Shown here one piece after another: positions 33,802-45,262 of a stretch of DNA of 64,000 bases (the first letter of the stretch is position 1; each line of letters starts with the position of its first letter). Position numbers and translations under genes: made by a program. Below the pieces are notes generated by a model. It was not told the origin of the DNA. It saw nothing but the letters and a program-made list of their open reading frames with translations, and ran no database searches. The DNA is from Collimonas fungivorans Ter331 (GTDB taxonomy: Bacteria; Pseudomonadota; Gammaproteobacteria; Burkholderiales; Burkholderiaceae_D): positions 4,484,542 to 4,548,541 of the forward strand of contig NC_015856.1 of the NCBI RefSeq assembly GCF_000221045.1, given 5' to 3'.

Positions 33802-34461
33802 TCATTCTCCACGATTGAAAAATTCACGCTTGCCGCGCATGCCGTCGATGCGCGCCAAGAGCAAGCTGAAATCGGCATCGTTGCCGGCCAGGTCCAGGTG
33901 TTCGTTATTGACGATCATCAGCGGCGCTTCGTCATAGTGATAGAAGAAGCGGCTGTAGCTTTCGCACAGGCGCGCCAGGTACTCCGGCGAAATGCTTGCT
34001 TCCATCTCGATGCCGCGCTTCTTGATGCGCTCTATCAAGGTTTCGGGCTCCGCCTGCAGGTAGATCACCAGGTCCGGCGTCGCTGCCTGCGGCCGCAGGT
34101 GGTCGTACATTTGCTGGTACAGCTTGAACTCCTCGTCGGCCAGCGTCAGGCGGGCAAAGATGGGGTCCTTGGCCAGCAGGAAATCGGCGACCAGGTGGCC
34201 GGGGCTGTCGAACAGGTCGTTCTGCGCCAAGGTTGTGGAAAAATCGCGCAGCTGGTTGATGCGCTGGAACAGGAAGAACATTTGCGTCGACAAGGCATAA
34301 CGCGGCGCATCGCGATAGAATTTTTCCAGGAACGGATTGGCTTGCGGCTGCTCCAGCAAGACCCGGCCGCCCAGGTGCATGGCGATCTTGTTGACCAGCG
34401 TAGTCTTGCCGACCCCGATCGGGCCTTCGACGACGATGTACTTGTAGCTGTCTAGATTCAT
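33802..34461 (-). CDS. Deoxynucleoside kinase
   Basis: A 219-aa P-loop kinase of the deoxyadenosine/deoxyguanosine kinase family. Walker A is GPIGVGKTT near the N-terminus, followed by [20 protein letters not shown] (substrate-binding region) and the lid [14 protein letters not shown]. It phosphorylates deoxynucleosides for salvage. The frame is open far upstream, but the ATG at 34459-34461 gives the canonical [19 protein letters not shown]. It lies between folK (77-bp gap) and panB (stop/start essentially abutting), a neighbour order common in Burkholderiales. Confidence 0.9.
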   Translation of the reverse strand: MNLDSYKYIVVEGPIGVGKTTLVNKIAMHLGGRVLLEQPQANPFLEKFYRDAPRYALSTQMFFLFQRINQLRDFSTTLAQNDLFDSPGHLVADFLLAKDPIFARLTLADEEFKLYQQMYDHLRPQAATPDLVIYLQAEPETLIERIKKRGIEMEASISPEYLARLCESYSRFFYHYDEAPLMIVNNEHLDLAGNDADFSLLLARIDGMRGKREFFNRGE

Positions 34462-34538
34462 GTTTAAGAAGTGTGCTGCATTCGTGAAGGGGACAGTGTG
34501 CCAGAAGCCGGCGCAGGCTGCCCCAATGAAACCAATCC

Positions 34539-35039
34539 CTATATCTTGCGGATGGCCTGGTGCGCGACCTGCGGGGCAAACTGGTGTGCCGGGCCTTGCT
34601 TGGGAATGACGATGAAGGGATCCAGCTGCAACAGCGGGATCAGGACAAAAGCGCGCTGCGTCATGCGCGGGTGCGGCACGGTCAGCACCGCATCCGCGAA
34701 GGTCGACTGGCCATACAACAGCAGGTCCAGGTCCAGCGTGCGCGGGGCATTGGGATAGGGGCGCTGACGGCCGAAATCCTGTTCGATCTGTTGCAAGCCT
34801 TGCAGCAAGGCATGCGCGTCGAGGCGGGTCTTGATGCGCGCCACGGCGTTGATGTAATCGTCGCCGCCGGCGTCCAGCGGCGCCGTGCAAAACAGGCTGG
34901 ACTGTGCATCGAGGCTGGTGTCAGGCAGTTTGCCGAGCTGCAGGATGGCGCGCTGCACCTGGCCGCTGGCGTCGCCCAGGTTGGCGCCGATGCCGATGTA
35001 AGCAGTGACCGCTGCGGCGGCAGGAGACATTGCCGTCAT
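34539..35039 (-). CDS. folK: 6-hydroxymethyl-7,8-dihydropterin pyrophosphokinase
   Basis: Transfers pyrophosphate from ATP to hydroxymethyldihydropterin in folate synthesis. The 166-aa protein has the N-terminal AYIGIGANLGD, the pterin-loop Asn in DDYINAVARI and the family signature PNAPRTLDLDLLLYG, followed by PHPRMTQRAFVL. Its ATG overlaps the pcnB stop by 4 bp. The pcnB-folK pairing is widespread in proteobacteria. The product feeds the same one-carbon pool used by PanB at the end of this operon. Confidence 0.95.
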   Translation of the reverse strand: MTAMSPAAAAVTAYIGIGANLGDASGQVQRAILQLGKLPDTSLDAQSSLFCTAPLDAGGDDYINAVARIKTRLDAHALLQGLQQIEQDFGRQRPYPNAPRTLDLDLLLYGQSTFADAVLTVPHPRMTQRAFVLIPLLQLDPFIVIPKQGPAHQFAPQVAHQAIRKI

Positions 35040-36427
35040 TGACCACCTTGCTCATCATTGCCGCGGCCGCCGGCGCTGCTGCCGGTGTTGACACCCTTGG
35101 CGCCGCTGCGCGAACCGCGCCGGCGCGGACGTTTTTTGGCAGGCGCGGCTTCGGCGGCAACCTTCGGCTTTTGCGCCAGCAGCAATTCGCGCTCGCTGCC
35201 GTCGCCTTCCATGAAGCCGGTCCACCACTCGCCGATTTCGCTGTCGATCTCGCCCGAGGCGCAACGCAGCAGCAGGAAGTCGTAGCCGGCGCGCAAGCGC
35301 AGGTGTTCCAGCAGCTTGTACGGCGCCTTGCCGGCCCGGCGCTCGAAGCGCGGCTGCATGGCCCAGATATCGCGCATGTCGGAAGCGATCTTGCGTTGCA
35401 GGGCCAGCTTGTCGGTCTGGGCTTCCAGCACATCGTCGGCAGCCAGGTGCAGCGCCGGGATCGGAAACTCGCCGGCCGCCTTGTAGGCAGTCCATTTTTC
35501 CAGCACCTGGTGCCACAACAGCGATGCAAACAGGAACCCGGGAGACACCGGCTTGCCCTGCTGCACGCGGACGTCGGTATTGGCCAGCGCCAGCGTGACA
35601 AATTTTTCGCCGAGCGGCTGCTCCAGCACCACGTCGAGCAAAGGCAGCAGGCCGTGATGCAGGCCTTCCTTGCGCAATTGCTGCAGGCAAGCCAGGGCAT
35701 GGCCGCTCATCAGCAGCTTCAGCATTTCGTCGAACACCCGCGCCGCAGGCACGTTGTCGATCAGCGCCGCCATCACCGGGATCGGCGCCCGGGTGGCCGG
35801 ATCGATCGTGAACTTGAGCTTGGCGGCGAAGCGCACGATGCGCAGCATGCGTATCGGATCTTCGCGGAAGCGCGCTTCCGGCTCGCCGATGATGCGCAAG
35901 GTCTTGGCGCGGATATCGTCGATGCCGCCGTGGTAATCGAGCACGCTCTCGGTGGCCGGATCGTAGTACATCGCATTGATGGTGAAATCGCGCCGCACCG
36001 CATCTTCGTGCTGCTCGCCGAAGGTGTTGTCGCGCAACACGCGGCCATGCTCGTCTTTCGGCGAACCGTCGGAGGAGGCGCCGCGGAAAGTGGTGACTTC
36101 GATCAGTTCCTGGCCGAACATCACGTGCACGATCTGGAACCGCTTGCCGATGATGAAAGCACGCCGGAACAGGCGCTTGACCTGTTCCGGCGTGGCGTTG
36201 GTGGCGACGTCGAAATCCTTGGGTTTCACGCCCAGCAGCAGGTCGCGCACCGCACCGCCGACGATAAAGGCCTTGAAGCCGTTATCCTGCAGGGTCTTGG
36301 TGACCCTTACCGCATTCGGCGACACCAGCTGCGGATTGATGCCATGCTGTTTCGGGCCGAGTATCAACGGTTGGGTGGGATCTTTTTTCTTTTTCCCAAG
36401 GATGGAGCGAATCAGCTTCTTGATCAT
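35036..36427 (-). CDS. pcnB: Poly(A) polymerase I
   Basis: Adds 3' A-tails to RNA and so promotes its decay. The 463-aa protein has the nucleotidyltransferase head (FIVGGAVRDLLLG and the catalytic KDFDVATN), the RRDFTINAMYYDP motif, and EDPIRMLRIVRFAAKL at the head-neck border, all diagnostic of the class II PcnB/CCA group. The basic, low-complexity tail (KKRPRRRGSRSGAKG) distinguishes PcnB from CCA-adding enzymes and is a likely RNA-binding extension. It overlaps the HAD gene upstream and folK downstream by 4 bp each. Confidence 0.93.
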   Translation of the reverse strand: MIKKLIRSILGKKKKDPTQPLILGPKQHGINPQLVSPNAVRVTKTLQDNGFKAFIVGGAVRDLLLGVKPKDFDVATNATPEQVKRLFRRAFIIGKRFQIVHVMFGQELIEVTTFRGASSDGSPKDEHGRVLRDNTFGEQHEDAVRRDFTINAMYYDPATESVLDYHGGIDDIRAKTLRIIGEPEARFREDPIRMLRIVRFAAKLKFTIDPATRAPIPVMAALIDNVPAARVFDEMLKLLMSGHALACLQQLRKEGLHHGLLPLLDVVLEQPLGEKFVTLALANTDVRVQQGKPVSPGFLFASLLWHQVLEKWTAYKAAGEFPIPALHLAADDVLEAQTDKLALQRKIASDMRDIWAMQPRFERRAGKAPYKLLEHLRLRAGYDFLLLRCASGEIDSEIGEWWTGFMEGDGSERELLLAQKPKVAAEAAPAKKRPRRRGSRSGAKGVNTGSSAGGRGNDEQGGQ

Positions 36428-37098
36428 TGCGCGTCGAATAAATTCAGGATGGGCCAGCCGTGGGCAATTGCGTGCTCTTTCAGGCGGGCGTTCGGATTGG
36501 TGGCGACAGGGTCGGTGACCAGCGCCATCAGCGGCAGGTCGTTGTGCGAATCGCTATAGAAAAAACTGCGCGGGAAACTGGCCAGCGTCATGTCCATGGT
36601 CGCCAGCCAGGCCCGGGTGTGGGTGACTTTGCCGGGGCCGTAGGTCGGCGTATCGGCCAGCTTGCCGGTGATCTCGCCGTCGCCGGTGGTTTCCGGATCG
36701 GAGGCGATCAGGAAATCGACGCCCAGGGCCTTGGCGATCGGCTCCGTCACGAAACTGTTGGTGGCGGTCACGATCGCCACCAGGTCACCGGCGTCCTGGT
36801 GCTGTTGCAGCAAGTCGCGCGCCGCCGGGGTGATCTGCGGCAGGATCACTTGCGCCATGAACTGCTCATGCCAGGCATCGAGCTGCTTGCGCGGGAATTT
36901 CGCCAAGGTGCCGAACGCGAATTCCAGGTATTTGACCGGATCCAGCGTACCGGCCTGGTATTGGGCAAACCATTCGGCGTTGCTCTTTTCGAAAGCATCG
37001 GGATCGACTGCGCCGATGCGCGCCAGGAACTGCCCCCATTCATAGTCTGAGTCGACAGGCAGCAGCGTATGGTCAAGGTCGAATAGAGCCAAATTCAT
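36424..37098 (-). CDS. HAD-IB-family phosphatase (phosphoserine-phosphatase-like)
   Basis: A 224-aa haloacid-dehalogenase-fold hydrolase. Motif I is LALFDLDHTLL, motif II lies in IVTATNSF and motifs III/IV in FFYSDSHNDLPLM, the SerB-like arrangement with a helical cap. It dephosphorylates a small metabolite; the substrate is not evident. It sits between hda and pcnB with 4-bp overlaps on both sides, the standard context in this order. Confidence 0.9.
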   Translation of the reverse strand: MNLALFDLDHTLLPVDSDYEWGQFLARIGAVDPDAFEKSNAEWFAQYQAGTLDPVKYLEFAFGTLAKFPRKQLDAWHEQFMAQVILPQITPAARDLLQQHQDAGDLVAIVTATNSFVTEPIAKALGVDFLIASDPETTGDGEITGKLADTPTYGPGKVTHTRAWLATMDMTLASFPRSFFYSDSHNDLPLMALVTDPVATNPNARLKEHAIAHGWPILNLFDAQ

Positions 37099-37796
37099 AG
37101 TGATTGTTTATCTTCGGATTCGAGTTGCAACAAGCTGCGTAGCAAGGGCAGCGTTATGGGGCGCTGGGTTTCCAGTGAATAGCGGTCGAGTTCGTCCAGC
37201 ATGGCTGACAAAGACCGCATGTCGCGCCGGAAATGCGTAATCAGGTAGGGTAACACGCCGCTCGACAGATGCAGGCCGCGCGCTTGCGCCGCATGCGTCA
37301 GGGCGGCGATCTTTTCTTCGTCGCTCAAGCCGTGCAGCTGGTAAATCAGGCCCCAGCCGAGGCGGGTCCGCAAATCTTCGCGCACGCTCAGCTCGGACGG
37401 TGGCAGTTCGCCGCTGGTGACCAGCCAGCCGCCGTGTTCGCGGATCTGGTTAAACAGGTTGAAGGCTTCGATCTGGTCGTCGGCCGACAATTTGTCGCAG
37501 TTGTCGATCAGGTAACCGGCCACGTCGGGCGAAAATTGGAAGGCCTCGGCGTCGTCATTCGGGCCGTGGATCAGGCGCGCGCTGGTGCTGCTGGCCAGCG
37601 CCTGCAGCACATGGCTTTTGCCGGCGCCGGCCTGGCCCCACAGGTAAACGAAGCGGTCGCCCGGCGCGGTGAGGGATTTTGCCGACGGCGCGACCAGACG
37701 CTGCAAGAACTGTAACGCTTCTTGGTTCTGCCCGACCACAAAAGTAGCCAGGGTCTGCGGCTCATCCGCGGTAATGTCCAGCGTTAGCTGCCTCAT
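37095..37796 (-). CDS. hda: DnaA regulatory inactivator Hda
   Basis: A 233-aa AAA+ protein homologous to the ATPase core of DnaA. It stimulates ATP hydrolysis by DnaA together with the sliding clamp and so prevents re-initiation. The P-loop GQAGAGKSHVLQA is clear and the N-terminal QLTLDI is the expected clamp-binding motif. No DNA-binding domain IV is present, which separates it from DnaA. It overlaps the HAD gene by 4 bp and follows the PerM-type permease gene by 76 bp. Confidence 0.93.
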   Translation of the reverse strand: MRQLTLDITADEPQTLATFVVGQNQEALQFLQRLVAPSAKSLTAPGDRFVYLWGQAGAGKSHVLQALASSTSARLIHGPNDDAEAFQFSPDVAGYLIDNCDKLSADDQIEAFNLFNQIREHGGWLVTSGELPPSELSVREDLRTRLGWGLIYQLHGLSDEEKIAALTHAAQARGLHLSSGVLPYLITHFRRDMRSLSAMLDELDRYSLETQRPITLPLLRSLLQLESEDKQSL

Positions 37797-37872
37797 TCTT
37801 GTTTCTTCACTTGTTACTTAAACTCAATCAATTGGGGAGCAATATAGGAAGCAATGCGGGGCGACGCATGCT

Positions 37873-38955
37873 TCACGTATTATAAAAACTGCTGCTCAGG
37901 TAATGCGCGCGCACATGCTTGACCACTACCGACATGATCGCCGAACACGGCAGCGCCAGCAGTATGCCGACAAAACCGAACAGCTGGCCGAAGGCCATCA
38001 AGGCAAAAATCACCACCAGCGGATGCAGGCCGATGCGCTCGCCTACCAGGCGCGGCGTCAGGATAAAACTTTCCAGCACCTGGCCGATGCCATACACGAT
38101 GGCGACCGCGATCAGTCCGTGCCAGCCGCTGAACTGCAGCATCGCCGCGATCAGCGCCAGCACCAGCCCAAGGCCGAAACCGACATACGGAATGAATACC
38201 AGCAAACCGGTAATGATGCCCACAGGCAACGCAACATCAAAGCCGGCAATTGCCAGCCCGGTCGAATAATAAATCGCCAGAACCAACATTACCAGCAATT
38301 GGCCGCGCAAATACTGCGCCAGCAGGCTATCGACCTCCTGCGTCATGTTGCCGGTCTTGCCTTGCCAGCGGCGCGGCACCAGGCGGCCTAAGCGCTCGAC
38401 AATCGAGTGCCAGTCCTGCAGCAGGTAAAACAGCACTACCGGCACCAGTAGGATGGTGGCGAGCCAGCCCAGCACCGCCGTGCCGCCGACCTTGACCGAA
38501 GCCAGCACCGAGGTCCAGATTTCATCGCCGCTGGTCGACAGCTGCTTGGTCAGCATTTCCTTGATGCCGGTGCCGTCCAGCCGCACGTTGATGCCGAAAT
38601 CCTGCAGATGCGGTCCGATCAGGCCGTCCAGCTTGTTCAGGAAGTTGGGGATCTGGTCTTGCAGCAAGGGAAATTCTTTGCGCAATACCGGCACCACGAT
38701 CAGGATCACCGCCAGGATCGCGAACACCAGCAGCAGTATCACCACCAGCACCGCCAGCGCGCGCGGGAAGGGAAACTTGCCGATGCGCCGGCGCGACAGC
38801 CAGTCGACCCCGGGATTGAGCGCATAGGCGAGGATGGCGGAGGCGATGAAAGGCGTCAGGATCGGTCCCAAAGCCACCATCAGCGCTATCAGCAACAGGC
38901 CCAGTCCCAGCCATAATGCGGTTTGTTTTTGTTCGTCGGTAAAAGAAAATGGCAT
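37873..38955 (-). CDS. AI-2E-family (PerM-like) membrane permease
   Basis: A 360-aa integral membrane protein of the AI-2E/PerM family, with about eight transmembrane helices: two at the N-terminus (ALWLGLGLLLIALMVALGP), one at 65-90, then a cluster from 150 on. The family motif DALFxIL-like region appears as LPVGIITGLLVFIPYVGFGLG and the C-terminal VGERIGLHPLVVIFALMAFG is typical. Members export or take up small molecules; the substrate is unknown. The purM / permease / hda arrangement is conserved in many beta- and gammaproteobacteria. Confidence 0.88.
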   Translation of the reverse strand: MPFSFTDEQKQTALWLGLGLLLIALMVALGPILTPFIASAILAYALNPGVDWLSRRRIGKFPFPRALAVLVVILLLVFAILAVILIVVPVLRKEFPLLQDQIPNFLNKLDGLIGPHLQDFGINVRLDGTGIKEMLTKQLSTSGDEIWTSVLASVKVGGTAVLGWLATILLVPVVLFYLLQDWHSIVERLGRLVPRRWQGKTGNMTQEVDSLLAQYLRGQLLVMLVLAIYYSTGLAIAGFDVALPVGIITGLLVFIPYVGFGLGLVLALIAAMLQFSGWHGLIAVAIVYGIGQVLESFILTPRLVGERIGLHPLVVIFALMAFGQLFGFVGILLALPCSAIMSVVVKHVRAHYLSSSFYNT

Positions 38956-39063
38956 GGAATCGAAAGTTTGATGGATCGGTTTGATAAAATACCGCTTTTA
39001 CCGCGCAATAACCTGGCCGCAACCAAGCGATTGGAAAGTTAAAAACAAGCTGAAAACAAGACA

Positions 39064-39097
39064 AAATCAGTGGAAAAGCCGTATTCTCCACTGATTT
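39064..39097. repeat. 11-bp perfect hairpin in the purM upstream region
   Basis: AAATCAGTGGA and TCCACTGATTT pair across a 12-nt loop, within the 263-bp divergent region between the permease and purM. No T-run follows, so it is more likely an operator or 5' leader structure than a terminator. The remaining gap contains only AT-rich promoter-like sequence. Confidence 0.5.
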
Positions 39098-39218
39098 ACT
39101 GCTTGTTTGGCTGTTTTTGGCCGGTTATTTGACCTGACAGGCAACGCTGATGCAGCGCTGAATCTCGGGTGCGTGGCCGAATTCCCCCTATTTTACCGCC
39201 TCTGCCGCCAATCACATC

Positions 39219-40271
39219 ATGACTTCCACTTCAAACGTGTCCAACGTTCCTCTCTCTTATCGCGATGCCGGTGTTGATATCGACGCCGGCGACGCCCTGG
39301 TCGAAGCCATTAAGCCCTTTGCAAAGCGCACCATGCGCGAAGGCGTGATGGGCGGCATCGGCGGTTTCGGCGCGTTGTTCGAAATCAGCAAAAAATTCAA
39401 GGAGCCGGTGCTGGTGTCCGGCACCGACGGCGTCGGCACCAAGCTGAAGCTGGCATTCCTCCTGAAGCGCCACGACACGGTCGGCATCGACCTGGTCGCC
39501 ATGAGCGTCAACGATATCCTGGTGCAAGGCGCCGAGCCGCTGTTTTTCCTGGACTACTTTGCATGCGGCAAACTCGACGTGCCTAGCGCCACCGACGTCA
39601 TCAAGGGCATCGCCAAAGGCTGCGAGCTGGCAGGCTGCGCCCTGATCGGCGGCGAAACCGCTGAAATGCCGACCATGTATCCGGACGGCGAATACGACCT
39701 GGCCGGCTTCGCCGTCGGCGCGGTGGAAAAATCCAGGCTGATCGACGGCACCAAGATCGTCCCGGGAGACGTCGTGCTGGGCCTGGCGTCCTCGGGCGCG
39801 CACTCCAACGGCTATTCGCTGGTGCGCAAGATCATCGAAGTGGCCCAGCCTGACCTCGACGGCGACTTCCATGGCCGCAAGCTGGCCGACGTGCTGATGG
39901 AGCCTACCCGCATTTACGTCAAGCCTCTGCTGGCGCTGATGGAGTCGATGGAAGTCAAGGGCATGGTGCACATCACCGGCGGCGGCCTGGTGGAAAACAT
40001 TCCGCGCGTGCTGCAAGACAACCTGACAGCCGTATTGCGCAGCGACAGCTGGACCATGCCGCCGCTGTTCACCTGGCTGCAACAGCACGGCCAAGTGGCC
40101 GACGCCGAAATGCACCGCGTCTTCAATTGCGGCATCGGCATGACCGTCATCGTCGCCAAGGAAAACGCTGACGCCGCCGTCGCGCAATTGCAAGCCGCTG
40201 GTGAAACGGTCTACCGGATCGGTGAAATCCGCGCACGCGCCGAAGGCGAGGCGCAGACTATCGTGCTGTAA
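39219..40271 (+). CDS. purM: Phosphoribosylformylglycinamidine cyclo-ligase (AIR synthetase)
   Basis: Fifth step of purine synthesis: ATP-dependent ring closure to aminoimidazole ribotide. The 350-aa protein shows the N-terminal [17 protein letters not shown], the ATP-binding [14 protein letters not shown] and the [14 protein letters not shown] motif. It is full length. It is divergent from the PerM-type gene and followed by a strong hairpin terminator. Confidence 0.96.
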   Translation: MTSTSNVSNVPLSYRDAGVDIDAGDALVEAIKPFAKRTMREGVMGGIGGFGALFEISKKFKEPVLVSGTDGVGTKLKLAFLLKRHDTVGIDLVAMSVNDILVQGAEPLFFLDYFACGKLDVPSATDVIKGIAKGCELAGCALIGGETAEMPTMYPDGEYDLAGFAVGAVEKSRLIDGTKIVPGDVVLGLASSGAHSNGYSLVRKIIEVAQPDLDGDFHGRKLADVLMEPTRIYVKPLLALMESMEVKGMVHITGGGLVENIPRVLQDNLTAVLRSDSWTMPPLFTWLQQHGQVADAEMHRVFNCGIGMTVIVAKENADAAVAQLQAAGETVYRIGEIRARAEGEAQTIVL

Positions 40272-40294
40272 CTCCTGCGCGGCCAGCCTCAAAA

Positions 40295-40328
40295 GAAAAA
40301 GACGACCGCTTGGGTCGTCTTTTTTTTG
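40295..40328. terminator. Bidirectional terminator between purM and carbonic anhydrase
   Basis: GACGACC / GGTCGTC stem with a short loop, followed by TTTTTTTT on the plus strand and preceded by GAAAAA, which gives TTTTTC on the minus strand. It serves two convergent genes. Confidence 0.88.
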
Positions 40329-40348
40329 CCCGGCAATCTCGAGCGGCG

Positions 40349-41017
40349 TCAGTCTTCGTAGCGTTTCAGGCTGGTCGCCATGCCCTTTTCCAGGTCGGAC
40401 ATGCAGCTGACAGTCACTTCCAGGTCGCGCAGCAGGCCGTCGCGCACGCCGTACACCCAGCTATGGATAGTCAGCGGCTGGCCGCGGTCCCAGGCGTCCT
40501 GGACGATGGTGGTGCGGCAGATGTTGGCCACCTGCTCCATCGAATTGAGTTCGCACAGGCGGTCGTGGCGCACGCTTTCCGGCAAGGCTTCGCCCAGGTA
40601 GCGCTCATGCTTCTGGTGCACGTCCTCGACATGGCGCAGCCAGTTGTCGGCCAGGCCGACACGGCGCTTGGTCAGCGCCGCATGGACGCCGGAGCAACCG
40701 TAGTGGCCGACCACAAAAACGTGTTTGACCTTCAGTACATCTACCGCAAACTGCAGCACCGACAAACAGTTCAGGTCGCTGTGCGCGACCACGTTGGCGA
40801 TGTTGCGGTGGACGAACAGTTCACCCGGCAGCAAGCCCAGCAATTCATTTGCCGGCACCCTGCTGTCGGAACACCCGATCCAGAAATACTCCGGCGCCTG
40901 CTGCGACGCCAGTTTTTTGAAAAACCCCGGATCGCGGGCGGTAATGGCCGCCGCCCACTCACGGTTTCTCTGGAAAAGGTCTTCTCTGGTCAGGGATTGC
41001 TTGTTGTTTGCTGTCAT
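40349..41017 (-). CDS. can: Beta-class carbonic anhydrase
   Basis: Interconverts CO2 and bicarbonate. The 222-aa protein has the zinc ligands Cys49 and Asp51 (WIGCSDSRVPA), His105 and Cys108 (VVGHYGCSGV) and the HRNIANVV motif. The N-terminal LFQRNREWAA is typical of E. coli Can-type enzymes. It is separated from the chalcone-isomerase-like gene upstream by 134 bp and appears to have its own promoter. Confidence 0.95.
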   Translation of the reverse strand: MTANNKQSLTREDLFQRNREWAAAITARDPGFFKKLASQQAPEYFWIGCSDSRVPANELLGLLPGELFVHRNIANVVAHSDLNCLSVLQFAVDVLKVKHVFVVGHYGCSGVHAALTKRRVGLADNWLRHVEDVHQKHERYLGEALPESVRHDRLCELNSMEQVANICRTTIVQDAWDRGQPLTIHSWVYGVRDGLLRDLEVTVSCMSDLEKGMATSLKRYED

Positions 41018-41151
41018 CGTTTTCTATTCAATAAAGTTCCATCTGCATAGTGTTTTTACAACACATGCACGACATCCTGGGCCTTATTTTATAGAAAGTT
41101 AGCTATTGCCATCGGCTTTTATCCGATATGCAGCATTCCCTTTGACGTCAC

Positions 41152-41751
41152 CTATCCGGTCTGGCCCAGCAACAGGAGCTTCAGTTTGCTGTCCGCCGGT
41201 TTCTCGCCCAGCCAGATTTTCAGCAAGGAATTGTAGAAAACCAGGTCCGGCAGCGTCTCCGAGACTGGCTTGCCGTTGAAATGGATCTGCGTGCCGACGC
41301 CCGGAATCCAGTCGGTGGTCATGACGTCGCCTTTCTTGAGTTCCGGGATCGAGGCAAACAGTTCGCCGAATTTCAGCAGCTGGTTGACGATCTTCGACTT
41401 GTCCGCCTTGTCGACGTTGTTCTGGATGCCGCTCATGAAAGCACGGCTGAAATCCTCGCTGCTGACGTCGCGCAGCATCACCAGTTCGATCCGGCGCGCG
41501 CCTGGAGCCGCCAGCACGTCCGGCACCGTGGTTTTCTTGTCGGAGAGATAGAGCGCCGCCGTATAGACTTTAAAAATGACTTTGTAGCGGACTCCGGCGC
41601 CGTTGAGCTTCAAATCCTGGTTGCCGACTTTTGCCGTTTCTTCGATCTTGACTCCGGCCACGTCAACCGCAAATGCACCTTGCGCCAGCAACAGCGCGGA
41701 CAATACGCAGGCGCAAGCCCCTGCACGCTTCAAACGAGCAACTACTTTCAT
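41152..41751 (-). CDS. Exported chalcone-isomerase-like protein
   Basis: A 199-aa protein with a signal peptide (LKRAGACACVLSALLLAQGAF) and a chalcone-isomerase-like domain (VKIEETAKVGNQDLKLNGAG, YKVIFKVYTAALYL, MTTDWIPGVGTQIHFNG). The bacterial members bind fatty acids or have unknown function; chalcone isomerisation is not expected. The ATG at 41749-41751 was chosen because GGGGAGA precedes it and a signal peptide then follows at once; the frame is open upstream without a ribosome-binding site. Confidence 0.85.
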   Translation of the reverse strand: MKVVARLKRAGACACVLSALLLAQGAFAVDVAGVKIEETAKVGNQDLKLNGAGVRYKVIFKVYTAALYLSDKKTTVPDVLAAPGARRIELVMLRDVSSEDFSRAFMSGIQNNVDKADKSKIVNQLLKFGELFASIPELKKGDVMTTDWIPGVGTQIHFNGKPVSETLPDLVFYNSLLKIWLGEKPADSKLKLLLLGQTG

Positions 41752-41911
41752 GTCTCCCCCTATGTTTGTATATGGAGTTTGTATTGATCGCAAATAAAAG
41801 AACGATCGTTTTATTATTACCCTATACAGAATAGTGAGGTGGACAAAATTATGCAATAAAGAATTTGTTAACGATGATCAGGCAGTCGGCCCGCACCTGA
41901 GGCAGCCCATC

Positions 41912-41950
41912 ATGAAAAAAGCCGCCAACCTTGTACGGTCGACGGCTTTC
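41912..41950 (-). terminator. Terminator downstream of dnaJ
   Basis: On the minus strand AAAGCCG pairs with CGGCTTT across an 18-nt spacer with partial inner pairing (CGACC/GGTTG) and is followed by T residues. It lies 23 bp past the dnaJ stop. The rest of the 221-bp gap to the chalcone-isomerase-like gene is AT-rich promoter-like sequence. Confidence 0.65.
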
Positions 41951-41972
41951 ATGAGGCCAGGAGCAAACGGGC

Positions 41973-43097
41973 TTACTCGAAGAACTCTTTTACCTTGTCT
42001 TTCCACGACTTGCTCTGCGGGCTGTGCTTGGCGCCGCCTTCGCTGGTCAGCTGCTCGAACTCCTGCAGCAGTTCCTTTTGCCGATCGTTCAGCTTGACCG
42101 GAGTCTCTACCACGACATGGCAGAACAGGTCGCCGGCATAACCCGAGCGCACGCCCTTGATACCCTTGCTGCGCAGGCGGAAAGTCTTGCCGGACTGGGT
42201 GCCGTCGGGAATCGTGAAGGAAGCTTTGCCGTTCAATGTCGGCACTTCGATTTCACCGCCCAGCGCCGCTTTGGCGAACGAGATCGGCATTTCGCAATGG
42301 AGATCGTCGCCTTCGCGCTGGAACACCGCATGCGGCTTGATGTGGATTTCCACATACAGGTCGCCGGTAGGGCCGCCGTTCATGCCTGGCTCGCCGTTGC
42401 CGGAAGAGCGGATGCGCATGCCGTCGTCGATGCCGGACGGGATTTTCACTTCCAGCGTCTTGTTGCGCTTGATGCGGCCGGCGCCGGCGCAAGACGGACA
42501 AGGTTCAGGAATGATCTTGCCGCTGCCGTGGCATTTCGGGCAAGTCTGCTGGATGCTGAAGAAACCTTGCTGCATCCTGACCTGGCCGTGGCCGCCGCAG
42601 GTCGGGCAGGTAACCGGCTCGGTGCCGGGCTTGGCGCCGCTGCCGTGGCAGGGTTCGCACTCGTCCCAGCTTGGCACCCGGATCGTGGTGTCGAAACCGT
42701 GCGCGGCTTGTTCCAGCGTGATTTCGAGGTTGTAGCGCAGGTCGGCGCCGCGGTACACCTGAGGTCCGCCGCCACGGCCGCCGCGGCCACCGCCGCCGCC
42801 GAAAATATCGCCGAAGATGTCGCCGAAGGCATCGGCAAAACCGCCGCCGCCACCGCCGCCGCCCATGTTGGGATCGACGCCGGCATGGCCGTAGCGGTCA
42901 TAGGCCTCGCGCTTTTGCGGATCGGCCAGCATTTCGTAGGCTTCTTTCGCCTCTTTGAATTTTTCTTCCGCACCTTTGCTGTCCGGATTGCGGTCCGGAT
43001 GGTGCTTCATTGCGAGCTTGCGGTACGCCTTCTTGATTTCGTCATCAGTAGCGTTTTTCGCAACACCCAGTATTTCGTAAAAATCACGCTTCGCCAT
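41973..43097 (-). CDS. dnaJ: Chaperone DnaJ (Hsp40)
   Basis: Delivers unfolded proteins to DnaK and stimulates its ATPase. The 374-aa type I J-protein has the N-terminal J domain with HPD ([11 protein letters not shown]), a glycine-rich linker (GGGGGGGG at about residue 78), four zinc-binding CxxCxGxG repeats ([32 protein letters not shown]) and two C-terminal beta-barrel domains. It follows dnaK by 125 bp, with a large hairpin in the gap. Confidence 0.97.
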   Translation of the reverse strand: MAKRDFYEILGVAKNATDDEIKKAYRKLAMKHHPDRNPDSKGAEEKFKEAKEAYEMLADPQKREAYDRYGHAGVDPNMGGGGGGGGFADAFGDIFGDIFGGGGGRGGRGGGPQVYRGADLRYNLEITLEQAAHGFDTTIRVPSWDECEPCHGSGAKPGTEPVTCPTCGGHGQVRMQQGFFSIQQTCPKCHGSGKIIPEPCPSCAGAGRIKRNKTLEVKIPSGIDDGMRIRSSGNGEPGMNGGPTGDLYVEIHIKPHAVFQREGDDLHCEMPISFAKAALGGEIEVPTLNGKASFTIPDGTQSGKTFRLRSKGIKGVRSGYAGDLFCHVVVETPVKLNDRQKELLQEFEQLTSEGGAKHSPQSKSWKDKVKEFFE

Positions 43098-43161
43098 CTT
43101 TTTGCACCCTGTTGTTTAAGCGAAAACGCCGAACAGTGCTGCAATAGCATCTGCCCGGCGC

Positions 43162-43221
43162 ATCTTCGCGCCGGTTTGCGGTTATGCATCGCATAAATCG
43201 CAAACCGGCGCTGACGAAGAT
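43162..43221 (-). repeat. Large hairpin between dnaK and dnaJ
   Basis: ATCTTCG-CGCCGGTTTGCG pairs with CGCAAACCGGCGC-TGACGAAGAT around a loop of about 17 nt, starting within 2 bp of the dnaK stop codon. There is no U-run after it. It could limit readthrough into dnaJ or protect the dnaK mRNA 3' end. Confidence 0.75.
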
Positions 43222-43222
43222 C

Positions 43223-45157
<1,935 letters not shown>

Positions 45158-45210
45158 GGTGTATGTCCTTTACTGAATAACTGATGAATGTTTGGATGGT
45201 CTGAATATAG

Positions 45211-45250
45211 GGAGCGAAAGCGCGCTTTCAAGCGCTAAACTGCTCGCTCC
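45211..45250 (-). repeat. Branched stem-loop between grpE and dnaK
   Basis: GGAGCGA and TCGCTCC form an outer stem with an inner AGCGC/GCGCT pairing. The T-run lies on the plus-strand side, so this is not a standard terminator for grpE; it may act as an RNA processing or attenuation structure. Confidence 0.5.
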
Positions 45251-45262
45251 TGGCGTTTTTTT

